Shown: positions 7,355 through 17,637, numbered from the stretch's first letter. The stretch is 64,000 bases of DNA from Bacteroides sp. MSB163 (GCF_036416795.1 NZ_CP143867.1:1364001-1428000); one strand, 5' to 3'. Numbers and translations: made by a program. Notes: generated from the sequence alone by a model not told the origin.

Positions 7355-9229
7355 ATGGAGTTTAAATACGACGTTATCGTGATTGGCGCCGGACATGCCG
7401 GTTGTGAGGCCGCAGCTGCTGCGGCAAATCTGGGTTCAAAAACCTGTCTTATCACTATGGACATGAATAAGATAGGACAAATGAGTTGTAACCCTGCCGT
7501 AGGCGGTATTGCCAAAGGACAAATTGTACGCGAAGTAGATGCTTTAGGTGGATATATGGGATTAGTGACCGATCAGACCGCCATCCAGTTCCGTATCCTG
7601 AACCGTTCCAAAGGCCCCGCAATGTGGAGCCCCCGTGCACAATGCGACCGCAATAAGTTCATCTGGGCATGGCGCGAAATATTAGAAAACATTCCTAATT
7701 TGCATATCTGGCAAGATACAGTACGCGAAATTCTCGTTGAAAACGGAGAAGTGGCAGGCTTAACCACTTTACTCGATGTAACCTTCCGTGCAAAGTGCAT
7801 CGTACTGACCGCCGGCACTTTCCTGAACGGATTAATGCACGTAGGACGTACCAAACTTGCCGGAGGACGTATGGCAGAACCTGCATCTTACGAATTAACC
7901 GAATCCATCGCAAGGCATGGCATTGAATACGGACGCATGAAAACCGGTACACCTGTTCGCATAGACGGACGGAGCGTACACTATGAATTCATGGAAACAC
8001 AGGATGGAGAATGTGACTTTCATAAATTCTCATTCCTGGATACCAGTGTACGCCACTTAAAACAACTTCCATGCTGGACTTGCTTCACGAACGAGGAAGT
8101 ACACCGTGTATTACGTGAAGGGTTGCCGGATTCTCCCCTTTTCAACGGACAGATTCAGAGTATCGGTCCACGTTACTGCCCCAGTATCGAAACTAAAATA
8201 GTTACTTTCCCCGATAAGGAGCAACACCAGCTTTTCCTGGAACCTGAAGGAGAAACGACACAGGAACTTTACTTAAATGGTTTCTCTTCATCACTCCCGA
8301 TGAATATACAGATAGAAGCGCTGAAAAAAGTTCCTGCATTCAAAGACTTGGTGATTTATCGTCCCGGATACGCTATCGAGTATGACTACTTTGACCCTAC
8401 CCAATTAAAACATACGTTGGAAACGAAGAAAATTAAAAATCTATTCTTTGCAGGACAGGTAAACGGAACTACCGGATATGAAGAGGCAGCCGGACAAGGA
8501 ATCATTGCCGGAATCAATGCACATATAAACTGTCACGGTGGCGAGCCATTTACCCTTGCACGAGACGAAGCATATATCGGCGTATTAATCGACGATCTGG
8601 TAACCAAAGGCGTGGATGAACCTTATCGTATGTTCACTTCGCGCGCCGAATATCGCATCCTGCTACGTATGGACGATGCAGATATGCGCCTTACCGAAAA
8701 GGCATGGCAGCTCGGACTTGTAAAGAGCGACCGCTATGAATTATTGAAACGAAAACGTGACTCGATCAATAGTATCATAGAATTCACTCGTAACTATTCG
8801 ATGAAACCGGCATTAATCAATCCGGTATTGGAGCAATTGGGTACCACTCCCCTCCGCCAAGGATGCAAATTGATCGACCTTATAAACCGTCCCCAAATTA
8901 CGCTTGAAAACATGGCGGAGCATGTCAGCGCTTTCCGCCGGGAGCTGGATAAAGTTACTGAAAGAAAAGAAGAAATAATTGAGGCAGCTGAAATCCTGAT
9001 TAAGTATGAAGGATACATTGGACGTGAACGAATGATTGCAGATAAACTGGCTCGTCTGGAAAGCATCAAAATTAAAGGGAAGTTTGATTATAATACCATT
9101 CAATCCCTATCCACCGAAGCAAGACAGAAGCTGGTGAAGATTGATCCGGAAACGATAGCCCAGGCAAGCCGGATTCCGGGCGTATCGCCAAGCGATATAA
9201 ACGTATTATTGGTACTTTCGGGCAGATAA
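7355..9229 (+). CDS. mnmG: tRNA uridine-5-carboxymethylaminomethyl modification enzyme MnmG (GidA)
   Basis: The protein has 624 residues, the usual length for MnmG. It starts with the FAD dinucleotide-binding fold (VIGAGHAGCEAAAAAANLG) and carries the family signatures SCNPAVGGIAKG, GTFLNGLMHVG and FAGQVNGTTGYEEAAGQG. With MnmE it installs the carboxymethylaminomethyl group on U34 of certain tRNAs in the cytoplasm, using FAD and methylene-tetrahydrofolate. It heads a same-strand housekeeping run with apt and uvrC. Nothing is truncated. Confidence 0.98.
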   Translation: MEFKYDVIVIGAGHAGCEAAAAAANLGSKTCLITMDMNKIGQMSCNPAVGGIAKGQIVREVDALGGYMGLVTDQTAIQFRILNRSKGPAMWSPRAQCDRNKFIWAWREILENIPNLHIWQDTVREILVENGEVAGLTTLLDVTFRAKCIVLTAGTFLNGLMHVGRTKLAGGRMAEPASYELTESIARHGIEYGRMKTGTPVRIDGRSVHYEFMETQDGECDFHKFSFLDTSVRHLKQLPCWTCFTNEEVHRVLREGLPDSPLFNGQIQSIGPRYCPSIETKIVTFPDKEQHQLFLEPEGETTQELYLNGFSSSLPMNIQIEALKKVPAFKDLVIYRPGYAIEYDYFDPTQLKHTLETKKIKNLFFAGQVNGTTGYEEAAGQGIIAGINAHINCHGGEPFTLARDEAYIGVLIDDLVTKGVDEPYRMFTSRAEYRILLRMDDADMRLTEKAWQLGLVKSDRYELLKRKRDSINSIIEFTRNYSMKPALINPVLEQLGTTPLRQGCKLIDLINRPQITLENMAEHVSAFRRELDKVTERKEEIIEAAEILIKYEGYIGRERMIADKLARLESIKIKGKFDYNTIQSLSTEARQKLVKIDPETIAQASRIPGVSPSDINVLLVLSGR

Positions 9230-9286
9230 AGCAAATACGTTCCACGTGAAACAAAGAATTCAATAAACGCATTAAAAATACTGATT

Positions 9287-9811
9287 ATGAGCAAAGAAAC
9301 TCTTGCAAAAAGCATTCGGGAAATCCCCAATTTTCCTATTCCGGGAATTCTATTTTACGACGTAACTACATTGTTTAAAGATCCTGCAAGGCTTCAGGAA
9401 CTTTCAGATACATTGTATGAAATGTACAAGGACAAAGGTATCACAAAAGTGGTAGGTATTGAATCGAGAGGCTTCATTATGGGACCCATCCTCGCCACCC
9501 GCTTGGGTGCAGGTTTCATTCCTATCCGCAAGCCCGGAAAGCTTCCTGCAGAAACCATCGAGGAAAGCTACGATAAAGAATATGGTAAAGACACCATTCA
9601 GATACATAAAGATGCTCTCAACGAGAACGACGTAGTTTTGCTACATGACGATCTGCTCGCCACAGGCGGAACAATGGAGGCCGCCTGCAAGCTAGTACAA
9701 AAGATGAATCCGAAGAAAATATATGTAAACTTCATCATAGAACTGAAGGAGTTGCACGGAATAGACTTATTCAGCAAAGACGTAGACGTACAGTCGGTAC
9801 TTTCATTATAA
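9287..9811 (+). CDS. apt: Adenine phosphoribosyltransferase
   Basis: This 174-residue protein salvages adenine with PRPP to give AMP. It carries the PRPP-binding stretch VVLLHDDLLATGGTM (residues about 115-130) and the family segment FRPI-like FIPIRKPGKLP. IPNFPIPGILFYDVTTLF near the N-terminus is typical of Apt. It lies 57 bp after mnmG and 26 bp before uvrC on the same strand, so co-transcription is likely. Confidence 0.97.
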   Translation: MSKETLAKSIREIPNFPIPGILFYDVTTLFKDPARLQELSDTLYEMYKDKGITKVVGIESRGFIMGPILATRLGAGFIPIRKPGKLPAETIEESYDKEYGKDTIQIHKDALNENDVVLLHDDLLATGGTMEAACKLVQKMNPKKIYVNFIIELKELHGIDLFSKDVDVQSVLSL

Positions 9812-9837
9812 ACAAAGAGAAGAGACCTGAGAACCAC

Positions 9838-11664
9838 ATGGAGAATAACCCTGAACTTAAAACCAGCGAATATCTGAAAGGAATTGTATTAAACCTTCCG
9901 GAGAGCCCCGGTATTTACCAATATCTGAATACCGAAGGGGTTATCATATACGTAGGTAAAGCTAAAAACTTAAAACGAAGGGTCTCCTCCTATTTCAACA
10001 AAGAACACGAACCGGGAAAAACAAGAGTACTCGTCAGCAAAATAGCCGATATCCGATATATTGTGGTGAACTCTGAGGAGGACGCCTTGCTGCTGGAGAA
10101 TAATCTCATCAAGAAATATAAGCCACGGTACAATGTCTTGTTGAAAGATGATAAGACATATCCGTCCATTTGCGTTCAAAACGAGTATTTTCCCCGGATA
10201 TTCAAGACACGTAAAATCATACGCAACGGCTCCTCTTACTATGGCCCTTACAGCCATGTACCTTCCATGAATGCATTGCTCGATCTTATCAAGCATCTGT
10301 ATCCGTTACGCACCTGCAACCTGAACCTTTCACCCGAAAATATCCGGGCAGGAAAATTCAATGTTTGTCTGGAATATCATATCAAGAACTGCGCCGGACC
10401 TTGTGTCGGGAAGCAATCACTGGATGATTACATGAAAAACATTGGAGAAATCAAGGAAATCCTCAAAGGTAATACGCAGGAAATACAACGGATACTTTTT
10501 CAGCAAATGCAGGAACTGGCTGCCGAGATGAAGTTTGAAGAGGCACAAAAGATCAAGAGTAAATACATGCTGATTGAAAATTACCGTGCCAAGTCAGAGG
10601 TAGTAAGCAATGTTCTGCATAATATCGATGTTTTTTCCATAGAGGAAGACAGCGATGGTAAATCTGCATTTATCAATTATCTGCATATCACAAACGGGGC
10701 AATCAACCAGGCCTTTACATTTGAGTACAAGAAGCGGTTGAATGAAACCAAAGAAGAGCTTATCCAACTGGGCATCATTGAAATGAGAGAGCGTTACAAG
10801 AGCCTTTCACGTGAAATCATCGTGCCTTTCGAGGTGGATATGGAGTTGAAAGACGTGGTATTTACAATACCTCAGCGAGGGGATAAGAAGAAACTGCTGG
10901 ATCTTTCCATTCTGAATGTAAAGCAGTATAAGGCCGATCGCATGAAGCAAGCCGAAAAGCTGAATCCGGAACAGCGCAGCGTCCGCTTGATGAAAGAGAT
11001 ACAGGAAGAGTTACACCTTGAACATTTACCCATACAAATAGAGTGTTTTGATAACTCAAATATCCAAGGCTCCGATCCGGTTGCCGCCTGCGTGGTATTC
11101 AAGAAAGCCAAGCCCTCAAAACAAGACTACCGGAAGTACAATATCAAGACCGTAGTAGGCGCAGACGACTACGCCTCCATGAAAGAAGTCGTAAGACGCC
11201 GTTATCAGCGCGCTATTGAAGAGAAAGCAACCCTACCCGACCTCCTTATCACCGACGGTGGAAAGGGACAAATGAGCGCTGTGAAAGAAGTTCTGGACGA
11301 ACTAAATCTGAATATCCCCATTGCCGGACTTGCCAAGGATGGCAAACACCGCACATCCGAACTGCTTTATGGCTTTCCACCACAGACTATCGGTTTAAAA
11401 CAAAACACTCCCCTGTTCCGTTTATTGACGCAGATACAGGATGAAGTACATCGTTTTGCCATTACTTTCCACCGCGAAAAACGCAGCAAACGACAGATTG
11501 CTTCCGAATTGGATGAGATAAAAGGCATTGGAGAAAAGACAAAAGCTGCTCTGCTAAAAGAGTTTAAAAGCGTAAAGCGTATAAAAGAAGCATCCCTGGA
11601 AGCGCTTACGAAAGTCACAGGAGAAGCTAAAGCAAAAGTTATTAAAGAATATTTTAGGAGTTAA
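9838..11664 (+). CDS. uvrC: Excinuclease ABC subunit C
   Basis: The 608-residue protein has the full UvrC order. A GIY-YIG nuclease lies at residues about 22-100 (PGIYQYLNTEGVIIYVGKAK). A UVR motif lies near 205-240 (QMQELAAEMKFEEAQKIK). The RNase H-like second nuclease domain follows (ECFDNSNIQGSDPVAACVVF, then DGGKGQMSA). A C-terminal helix-hairpin-helix ends it (KGIGEKTKAALLKEF). It makes the dual incisions of nucleotide excision repair with UvrAB. Confidence 0.98.
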   Translation: MENNPELKTSEYLKGIVLNLPESPGIYQYLNTEGVIIYVGKAKNLKRRVSSYFNKEHEPGKTRVLVSKIADIRYIVVNSEEDALLLENNLIKKYKPRYNVLLKDDKTYPSICVQNEYFPRIFKTRKIIRNGSSYYGPYSHVPSMNALLDLIKHLYPLRTCNLNLSPENIRAGKFNVCLEYHIKNCAGPCVGKQSLDDYMKNIGEIKEILKGNTQEIQRILFQQMQELAAEMKFEEAQKIKSKYMLIENYRAKSEVVSNVLHNIDVFSIEEDSDGKSAFINYLHITNGAINQAFTFEYKKRLNETKEELIQLGIIEMRERYKSLSREIIVPFEVDMELKDVVFTIPQRGDKKKLLDLSILNVKQYKADRMKQAEKLNPEQRSVRLMKEIQEELHLEHLPIQIECFDNSNIQGSDPVAACVVFKKAKPSKQDYRKYNIKTVVGADDYASMKEVVRRRYQRAIEEKATLPDLLITDGGKGQMSAVKEVLDELNLNIPIAGLAKDGKHRTSELLYGFPPQTIGLKQNTPLFRLLTQIQDEVHRFAITFHREKRSKRQIASELDEIKGIGEKTKAALLKEFKSVKRIKEASLEALTKVTGEAKAKVIKEYFRS

Positions 11665-11693
11665 CCTCTCCTTCTACATATTCATACGTACAA

Positions 11694-11727
11694 ATTGCAG
11701 GCAGTCACGAATTTATTCGTAACTTTG
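11694..11727 (+). promoter_or_regulatory. Promoter for dtd-mazG-deoC
   Basis: A -7 box TAACTTTG lies at 11720-11727, 39 bp before dtd. A weak -33-like ATTG sits 22 bp upstream of it. It would separate the dtd group from the uvrC transcript. Confidence 0.45.
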
Positions 11728-11765
11728 CATTTGGAAAAGTTTTAAAAGATTAGGATAAAAAGAAC

Positions 11766-12218
11766 ATGAGAGTAGTCATACAACGTGTCGGACACGCTTC
11801 TGTTACAATCAACGGAACATGCAAGTCCGCTATAGGGAAAGGGCTTCTGATATTGGTAGGTATTGAGGAAACAGACGGACAAGAAGATATTGACTGGCTT
11901 TGCAAAAAAATTGTCAACCTGCGTGTCTTTGACGACGAGAATGGAGTAATGAACAAATCAATCCTCGACATTAACGGTGAAATACTGGCAATCAGTCAGT
12001 TCACCTTGCATGCTTCTACAAAGAAGGGTAACCGTCCTTCATATATACGTGCAGCAAAGCCCGATATTTCTGTTCCGCTGTATGAACAGTTTTGCAAAGA
12101 TTTGAGTTTTTTATCAGGCAAAGAAATAGGTACCGGAGAATTTGGTGCCGACATGAAAGTAGAATTATTGAACGATGGCCCTGTGACCATCTGTATGGAT
12201 ACAAAAAACAAGGAATGA
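11766..12218 (+). CDS. dtd: D-aminoacyl-tRNA deacylase
   Basis: At 150 residues this matches Dtd in full. It removes D-amino acids (and glycine from mischarged tRNA) from tRNAs. The N-terminus MRVVIQRVGHASVTING, the active-site motif SQFTLHA, and the NRPSY segment in place of the common GPF loop are visible. The stop codon overlaps the next start as ATGA, so translation is probably coupled to the MazG-type gene. Confidence 0.96.
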   Translation: MRVVIQRVGHASVTINGTCKSAIGKGLLILVGIEETDGQEDIDWLCKKIVNLRVFDDENGVMNKSILDINGEILAISQFTLHASTKKGNRPSYIRAAKPDISVPLYEQFCKDLSFLSGKEIGTGEFGADMKVELLNDGPVTICMDTKNKE

Positions 12219-12556
12219 TGACATTAGAAGAAGCTCAGCATCAGGTAGATTGCTGGATTAAGAAGTATGGTGTACGCTATTTCAGCGAACTCACCAATAT
12301 GGCTGTCCTTACTGAAGAGGTAGGTGAACTGGCAAGAGTTATGTCCCGCAAATACGGTGACCAATCCTTCAAAGAAGGAGAAAAAGATAATATCGAAGAC
12401 GAAATAGCGGATGTCCTCTGGGTACTACTCTGCATTGCCAATCAGACAGGTGTAAATGTCACTGAAGCGTTTGCCCGCAATCTGGAGAAGAAAACCCAAC
12501 GGGATAACACCCGCCATATCAATAATCCTAAATTGCAAGACCATGGAGAAGAATGA
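12215..12556 (+). CDS. MazG-family nucleotide pyrophosphohydrolase
   Basis: This is a 113-residue all-alpha NTP pyrophosphohydrolase. I place the start at the ATG overlapping the dtd stop (MMTLEEAQHQ), not at an upstream in-frame codon inside dtd. The metal-binding signature LTEEVGELARVM and the second acidic motif EDEIADVLWVLLCIAN are present. The family hydrolyses (d)NTPs, including non-canonical ones, to monophosphates. It overlaps the next gene deoC by 14 bp. Confidence 0.93.
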   Translation: MMTLEEAQHQVDCWIKKYGVRYFSELTNMAVLTEEVGELARVMSRKYGDQSFKEGEKDNIEDEIADVLWVLLCIANQTGVNVTEAFARNLEKKTQRDNTRHINNPKLQDHGEE

Positions 12557-13445
12557 ACCTAACCAGAACAAGTATGATGCCGCATTGGCAAAGTACAACA
12601 CACAGCTGGACGATACGGAAGTAGCTGCCCAGGTAGCGAAAATCATTGCAGAAAAAGTACCCGGAAACCATACGGAAGAAGTCAAGAAATTCTTGTTCCA
12701 CTGCATTGATCTCACTACACTGAACACTACGGACAGCGATGAAAGCGTGATGAAATTCACTCAAAAAGTAAATCAGTTCGACGAAGAATTCCCTGATTTG
12801 GAGAATGTCGCTGCTATCTGTGTTTACCCTAACTTCGCAGAAATCGTAAAGAGTACCCTGGAAGTAGAGGATGTAAAAATAGCCTGTGTTTCGGCAGGTT
12901 TTCCTTCTTCACAAACCTTCACAGAAGTAAAAGTCGCAGAAACCGCCATGGCTCTAATGGAAGGTGCAGACGAAATAGATATCGTAATTTCAGTAGGCAA
13001 ATTCCTGAGTGGAGACTACGAAAACATGTGCGAAGAGATACAGGAACTGAAAGATGTCTGCAAGGAACATCACATGAAAGTGATTCTGGAAACAGGCGCT
13101 CTGAAGAGCGCTTCCAATATCATGAAAGCCTCTATCCTATCTATGTATTCGGGCGCAGACTTTATAAAGACATCTACCGGGAAACAGCAGCCCGCTGCAA
13201 CCCCGGAAGCTGCTTATGTAATGTGCCGGGCTATTAAAGAATATTACGATAAAACCGGCAACAAAGTAGGTTTCAAACCTGCCGGAGGTATTAATACCGT
13301 AAATGACGCTGTCATCTACTACACTATCGTCAAAGAGGTGCTTGGCGAAGAATGGCTCAACAACCAATGGTTCCGCTTGGGCACCAGCCGCCTGGCCAAT
13401 CTTCTGCTTTCGGACATCAAAGGCATGGAAATGAAGTTTTTCTAA
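12543..13445 (+). CDS. deoC: Deoxyribose-phosphate aldolase
   Basis: This 300-residue cytosolic class I aldolase splits 2-deoxyribose-5-phosphate into glyceraldehyde-3-phosphate and acetaldehyde. The Schiff-base lysine is in DFIKTSTGK near residue 208, and GFKPAGGINT and EIDIVISVGKFLSG are also typical. The start is the ATG inside the end of the MazG-type gene (MEKNEPNQNK). A strong terminator follows. Its position after a nucleotide pyrophosphohydrolase fits nucleotide clean-up and salvage. Confidence 0.97.
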   Translation: MEKNEPNQNKYDAALAKYNTQLDDTEVAAQVAKIIAEKVPGNHTEEVKKFLFHCIDLTTLNTTDSDESVMKFTQKVNQFDEEFPDLENVAAICVYPNFAEIVKSTLEVEDVKIACVSAGFPSSQTFTEVKVAETAMALMEGADEIDIVISVGKFLSGDYENMCEEIQELKDVCKEHHMKVILETGALKSASNIMKASILSMYSGADFIKTSTGKQQPAATPEAAYVMCRAIKEYYDKTGNKVGFKPAGGINTVNDAVIYYTIVKEVLGEEWLNNQWFRLGTSRLANLLLSDIKGMEMKFF

Positions 13446-13467
13446 AGATAGAAGTAAAACTGAATAT

Positions 13468-13503
13468 AAAAGCCTGACAGGAAATTCTGTCAGGCTTTTA
13501 TAT
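13468..13503. terminator. Bidirectional intrinsic terminator between deoC and the polyprenyl synthase
   Basis: The 13-bp stem AAAAGCCTGACAG / CTGTCAGGCTTTT has a 6-base loop. A flanking A run on one side and T run on the other let it serve both convergent genes. Confidence 0.9.
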
Positions 13504-13533
13504 TATGAAGGCAGTACAAAATTTTCGGGGAAA

Positions 13534-14508
13534 TCACTTATCGCGGTCCACTACATAATTCAAATAAGCAGCAAGGCCGGCTTTTACATCTGAATCAGGC
13601 AAGGATGCCAATAATGAAAGCGCTTTTTCCTTATAGGCAAACATAGTCTGCACAGCATATTCAATGCCACCTTGTTGCTTGGCAAATTCGATTAATCGGG
13701 CGATTTCATCGGCCGAAGCAGTACCATTTTTCACTTTGACGGCAATCTCTTCCGCACTTTCATCCTTGGTAGAGTTCAAGGCATAAAGCACAGGAAGGGT
13801 CAGTTTGCCTTCCAACATATCGTTTCCTGTTGGCTTACCTATCTCCTTACTATCATAATAGTCGAATATATCATCCTTAATCTGGAAGCAAAGACCGATA
13901 TATTCACCGAACTGGCGCGCAAATTCCGCCTGTTCATCGGTCACTCCTACCGAGAGAGCACCCGATTTGGTACAAGCTGCAAAAAGCACAGCCGTCTTCT
14001 TACGGATCACATCAAAATAGATTTCTTCGGAGAATTGGAGATTACTTACATTAGAAAGTTGAAGAAGTTCGCCCTCAGACAAATGCTGTCCCAGACGGGA
14101 AACCACATCAATAATAGCGTAATTATGCGTCTTACCTACCTGCACAAGTGCAGTTGCCAAAAGGTAGTCACCCACCAGTACCGCTACCTTATTATTATAA
14201 ATAGCATTCACCGACAGCTGTCCGCGACGCTCGGTGCTTTCATCCACCACATCATCGTGTACCAGACTGGCCGTATGTAATAATTCAAGGGAAACCGCCG
14301 CATGAAGTGATTCGGGACAAATCCGTCCGTATAGCTTTGCCACAAGCAGCAGCAAAATCGGACGCATCATCTTCCCGTTCTTTTGTCGAATGTGTGAGAT
14401 TACTTCATTCAGCAAAAAGTTGGAACTGGTAAGCGAATTATCAAACAGCTTTTTGAAATCGTCCAGTTCTGCCGCTATCGGAGTTTTTATGAGTGATGAG
14501 TTGTCCAT
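13534..14508 (-). CDS. ispB: Trans polyprenyl diphosphate synthase
   Basis: The 324-residue protein has both Asp-rich motifs of trans-prenyltransferases: LVHDDVVDES near residue 85 and IKDDIFDYYD near residue 210. These chelate the magnesium that binds the allylic diphosphate. It elongates farnesyl diphosphate with isopentenyl units to make the quinone side chain. The exact chain length cannot be read from sequence, so ispB is used in the general sense. It is transcribed towards deoC and away from polA, which starts 86 bp from its own start. Confidence 0.93.
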   Translation of the reverse strand: MDNSSLIKTPIAAELDDFKKLFDNSLTSSNFLLNEVISHIRQKNGKMMRPILLLLVAKLYGRICPESLHAAVSLELLHTASLVHDDVVDESTERRGQLSVNAIYNNKVAVLVGDYLLATALVQVGKTHNYAIIDVVSRLGQHLSEGELLQLSNVSNLQFSEEIYFDVIRKKTAVLFAACTKSGALSVGVTDEQAEFARQFGEYIGLCFQIKDDIFDYYDSKEIGKPTGNDMLEGKLTLPVLYALNSTKDESAEEIAVKVKNGTASADEIARLIEFAKQQGGIEYAVQTMFAYKEKALSLLASLPDSDVKAGLAAYLNYVVDRDK

Positions 14509-14594
14509 GCATCGCTATTTTCCCACAAAAATAGTAATAAAACACTTAATACGGTATTTTTTTGTACTTTTACCATGAAAAAAAGGATAAATAT

Positions 14595-17420
14595 ATGAAT
14601 TCTGACGATAAACTGTTTCTTCTCGATGCCTATGCATTGATATATCGCGCCTATTACGCGTTCATCAAGAACCCTCGGATCAACTCCAAAGGGTTCAATA
14701 CTTCCGCTATTTTGGGCTTTGTAAATACCCTGGAAGAAGTACTCAAAAAAGAGAATCCTACTCACATCGGAGTCGCTTTCGATCCCGCCGGACCGACCTT
14801 CCGCCATGAGGCCTACGAACAATATAAGGCACAACGTGAGGAAACTCCGGAAGCTATCCGCCTTTCCGTACCTATTATAAAGGATATTATACGTGCATAC
14901 CGCATTCCCATCCTGGAAGTAGCGGGATACGAAGCCGACGACGTCATCGGTACGCTTGCCACTGAGGCAGGACAACAAGGCATCACCACTTACATGATGA
15001 CTCCCGATAAGGACTATGGCCAATTAGTATCTGAAAATGTATTCATGTACCGTCCCAAACATACCGGCGGGTTTGAGGTCATGGGAATAGAACAGGTAAA
15101 AGCTAAATTCGACATTCAGTCCACCCAGCAGGTTATTGACATGTTGGGATTAATGGGAGATGCCTCCGATAATATTCCCGGATGTCCCGGCGTCGGAGAG
15201 AAAACCGCACAAAAGCTGATCAGTGAATTCGGCAGTATCGAAAATCTTCTGGAGCACACCAATGAACTAAAAGGTGCATTGAAGACGAAAGTCGAAAATA
15301 ACCGGGAAATGATTACCTTCTCCAAATTCCTTGCAACAATCAAAATCGATGTTCCCATCAAACTTGACATGAAAGCTCTCGTTCGTGAAGAACCGAATGA
15401 AGAAGAACTCAGGAAAATTTTCGAAGAATTGGAATTCCGTACACTCATTGACCGTGTACTCAAAAAGAGTAGTTCCCCCTCCCCTTCTTCCGTTGCTCCC
15501 GATCTTTTTTCACCAGGCCCGCTTTTTACTCAAAATAACGGTCCGGTTCAAGGCAATTTGTTTGAAGAATTTGCGCCCAACGGGCCGGAAGATTCCAAAA
15601 ATTCAAATCTCGCGCGTTTAGAAACCATCAACGCAGACTACCAACTCATTGATACAGAAGAGAAAAGGAGTAAAATTATTAAAAAGTTACTTACAACTAA
15701 AATTCTCTCAATAGATACAGAAACGACTTCAGCCGAACCAATGGAAGCAGAATTGGTAGGGATGAGCTTCAGCGATACCGAAAATCAGGCTTATTATGTT
15801 CCGGTTCCGGCAGAACGGGAAGAAGCGTTAAAAATAGTAAATGAGTTCCGGCCGCTCTACGAAAATGAGAATTCAATGAAAGTCGGACAAAATATCAAGT
15901 ACGATATTCTTGTTCTTCAAAATTACGGGATGGAAGTGAAAGGTGAACTTTTCGACACCATGATCGCACATTACGTTTTGCAACCCGAACTTCGTCATAA
16001 CATGGATTACCTGGCAGAAATTTACCTGCATTATCAAACCATCCACATTGATGAACTTATCGGTCCGAGAGGAAAGAACCAAAAGAACATGCGGGACCTT
16101 CCACCAGAAGAAGTTTACAAATATGCATGCGAAGATGCAGACATTACTTTAAAGCTAAAGAATGTACTTGAAGAAGAATTAAAGAAGCAGGGGGTTGAAC
16201 ATCTCTTCTATGAAATAGAAATGCCGCTCGTACGCGTACTTGCCAATCTGGAAAGTAACGGAGTGCGCATTGATACCGAAGCGCTGAAACAAACCTCCGA
16301 GCATTTCACTGTCCGCCTACAAGAGATAGAAAAAGAAATCTATGAACTGGCAGAGGAAACGTTCAATATAGCTTCACCCAAGCAGGTGGGCGAAATCCTG
16401 TTCGACAAACTGAAGATTACGGATAAAGCGAAGAAAACCAAGACAGGACAATACGTCACTTCGGAAGAGGTACTGGAAAGCCTGCGCAATAAACATGAGA
16501 TTATCGGAAAGATCCTCGAATACCGTGGATTGAAGAAATTATTAGGAACATATATCGATGCTCTCCCCCTGCTGATCAATCCACGCACAGGGCGTATTCA
16601 TACTTCTTTTAACCAGGCAGTCACAGCTACCGGACGACTCAGTTCCAGTAACCCGAACCTGCAAAACATTCCTATCCGCGACGAAGACGGTAAGGAAATC
16701 CGTAAAGCCTTCATTCCGGACGATGGTTGCGAGTTCTTCTCCGCCGACTATTCACAGATAGAGTTGCGCATTATGGCGCATCTAAGCGAAGATAAGAATA
16801 TGATTGACGCCTTCCTCAGCGGTTATGATATTCATGCCGCCACTGCCGCTAAAATATATAAGGTAGACATAAAGGACGTCACTTCCGACATGCGTCGCAA
16901 AGCCAAGACAGCCAATTTCGGTATCATCTACGGTATTTCTATCTTTGGATTGGCAGAACGTATGAATGTGGACCGCAAAGAAGCCAAAGAATTGATCGAC
17001 GGATATTTCGAAACCTACCCGCAAGTTCGTGAATATATGGATAAAAGCATCCAGATAGCACGCGAACAAGGATATGTGGAAACGATCCTCCACCGCAAAC
17101 GTTTCCTGCCCGATATCAACTCCCGCAACGCAACCGTACGCGGATATGCAGAGCGCAATGCCATCAATGCACCTATCCAGGGAAGTGCAGCTGATATTAT
17201 TAAAGTTGCCATGGCACGCATCTACAAACGCTTTCAAAGTAACAATCTGAAAGCAAAGATGATTTTACAGGTCCATGACGAACTAAATTTCAGCGTTCCA
17301 GAGGCTGAAAAAGAGTTTGTGCAACAAATTGTAATTGAAGAAATGGAACGTGCATATCGCATGCACGTACCCCTGAGAGCCGATTGCGGGTGGGGAAAGA
17401 ACTGGTTGGAAGCCCATTAA
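14595..17420 (+). CDS. polA: DNA polymerase I
   Basis: I start this 941-residue protein at the ATG giving MNSDDKLFLLDAYALIYRAY; an upstream in-frame TTG is unlikely. The order is a 5' nuclease (residues 1 to about 290, with EADDVIGTLA and DASDNIPGCPGVGEKTA), a 3'-5' exonuclease from about residue 360, and the polymerase. The exonuclease keeps its catalytic acids (SIDTETTSAE near 373, NIKYDILVL, and YACEDADITLK), so proofreading should be active. Polymerase motif A is DYSQIELRIMAHLS near 717 and motif C is VHDELNF near 893. It functions in Okazaki fragment maturation and repair. Confidence 0.97.
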   Translation: MNSDDKLFLLDAYALIYRAYYAFIKNPRINSKGFNTSAILGFVNTLEEVLKKENPTHIGVAFDPAGPTFRHEAYEQYKAQREETPEAIRLSVPIIKDIIRAYRIPILEVAGYEADDVIGTLATEAGQQGITTYMMTPDKDYGQLVSENVFMYRPKHTGGFEVMGIEQVKAKFDIQSTQQVIDMLGLMGDASDNIPGCPGVGEKTAQKLISEFGSIENLLEHTNELKGALKTKVENNREMITFSKFLATIKIDVPIKLDMKALVREEPNEEELRKIFEELEFRTLIDRVLKKSSSPSPSSVAPDLFSPGPLFTQNNGPVQGNLFEEFAPNGPEDSKNSNLARLETINADYQLIDTEEKRSKIIKKLLTTKILSIDTETTSAEPMEAELVGMSFSDTENQAYYVPVPAEREEALKIVNEFRPLYENENSMKVGQNIKYDILVLQNYGMEVKGELFDTMIAHYVLQPELRHNMDYLAEIYLHYQTIHIDELIGPRGKNQKNMRDLPPEEVYKYACEDADITLKLKNVLEEELKKQGVEHLFYEIEMPLVRVLANLESNGVRIDTEALKQTSEHFTVRLQEIEKEIYELAEETFNIASPKQVGEILFDKLKITDKAKKTKTGQYVTSEEVLESLRNKHEIIGKILEYRGLKKLLGTYIDALPLLINPRTGRIHTSFNQAVTATGRLSSSNPNLQNIPIRDEDGKEIRKAFIPDDGCEFFSADYSQIELRIMAHLSEDKNMIDAFLSGYDIHAATAAKIYKVDIKDVTSDMRRKAKTANFGIIYGISIFGLAERMNVDRKEAKELIDGYFETYPQVREYMDKSIQIAREQGYVETILHRKRFLPDINSRNATVRGYAERNAINAPIQGSAADIIKVAMARIYKRFQSNNLKAKMILQVHDELNFSVPEAEKEFVQQIVIEEMERAYRMHVPLRADCGWGKNWLEAH

Positions 17421-17497
17421 TTCCACCTATAACTTTATTTAACTTACAATCAGAAAGCAACTGAAGTAATCTGTTCGAAATACAGTTTGCTCACCAG

Positions 17498-17532
17498 AAT
17501 ATCCGGCAACATCATTGCCGGATATTTTTTTA
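17498..17532 (+). terminator. Intrinsic terminator after polA
   Basis: The 12-bp stem AATATCCGGCAA / TTGCCGGATATT has a 5-base loop and a following T run, 78 bp past the polA stop. Confidence 0.9.
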
Positions 17533-17629
17533 TCATCAATCTTGGCAAAAAGAAAGCATAACAAAGTAGTCACATCTGACATTTTGACTATATTTAATTC
17601 ATATATGATATTTATGTCAATTAAATACG

Positions 17630-17637
17630 TACCTTTG
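17630..17637 (+). promoter_or_regulatory. -7 element of the DUF3836-type gene
   Basis: TACCTTTG followed by CAG fits the TAnnTTTG consensus. It gives a 5' leader of roughly 55 bases before the start codon. The stretch upstream is AT-rich and the -33 element is not clear. Confidence 0.5.
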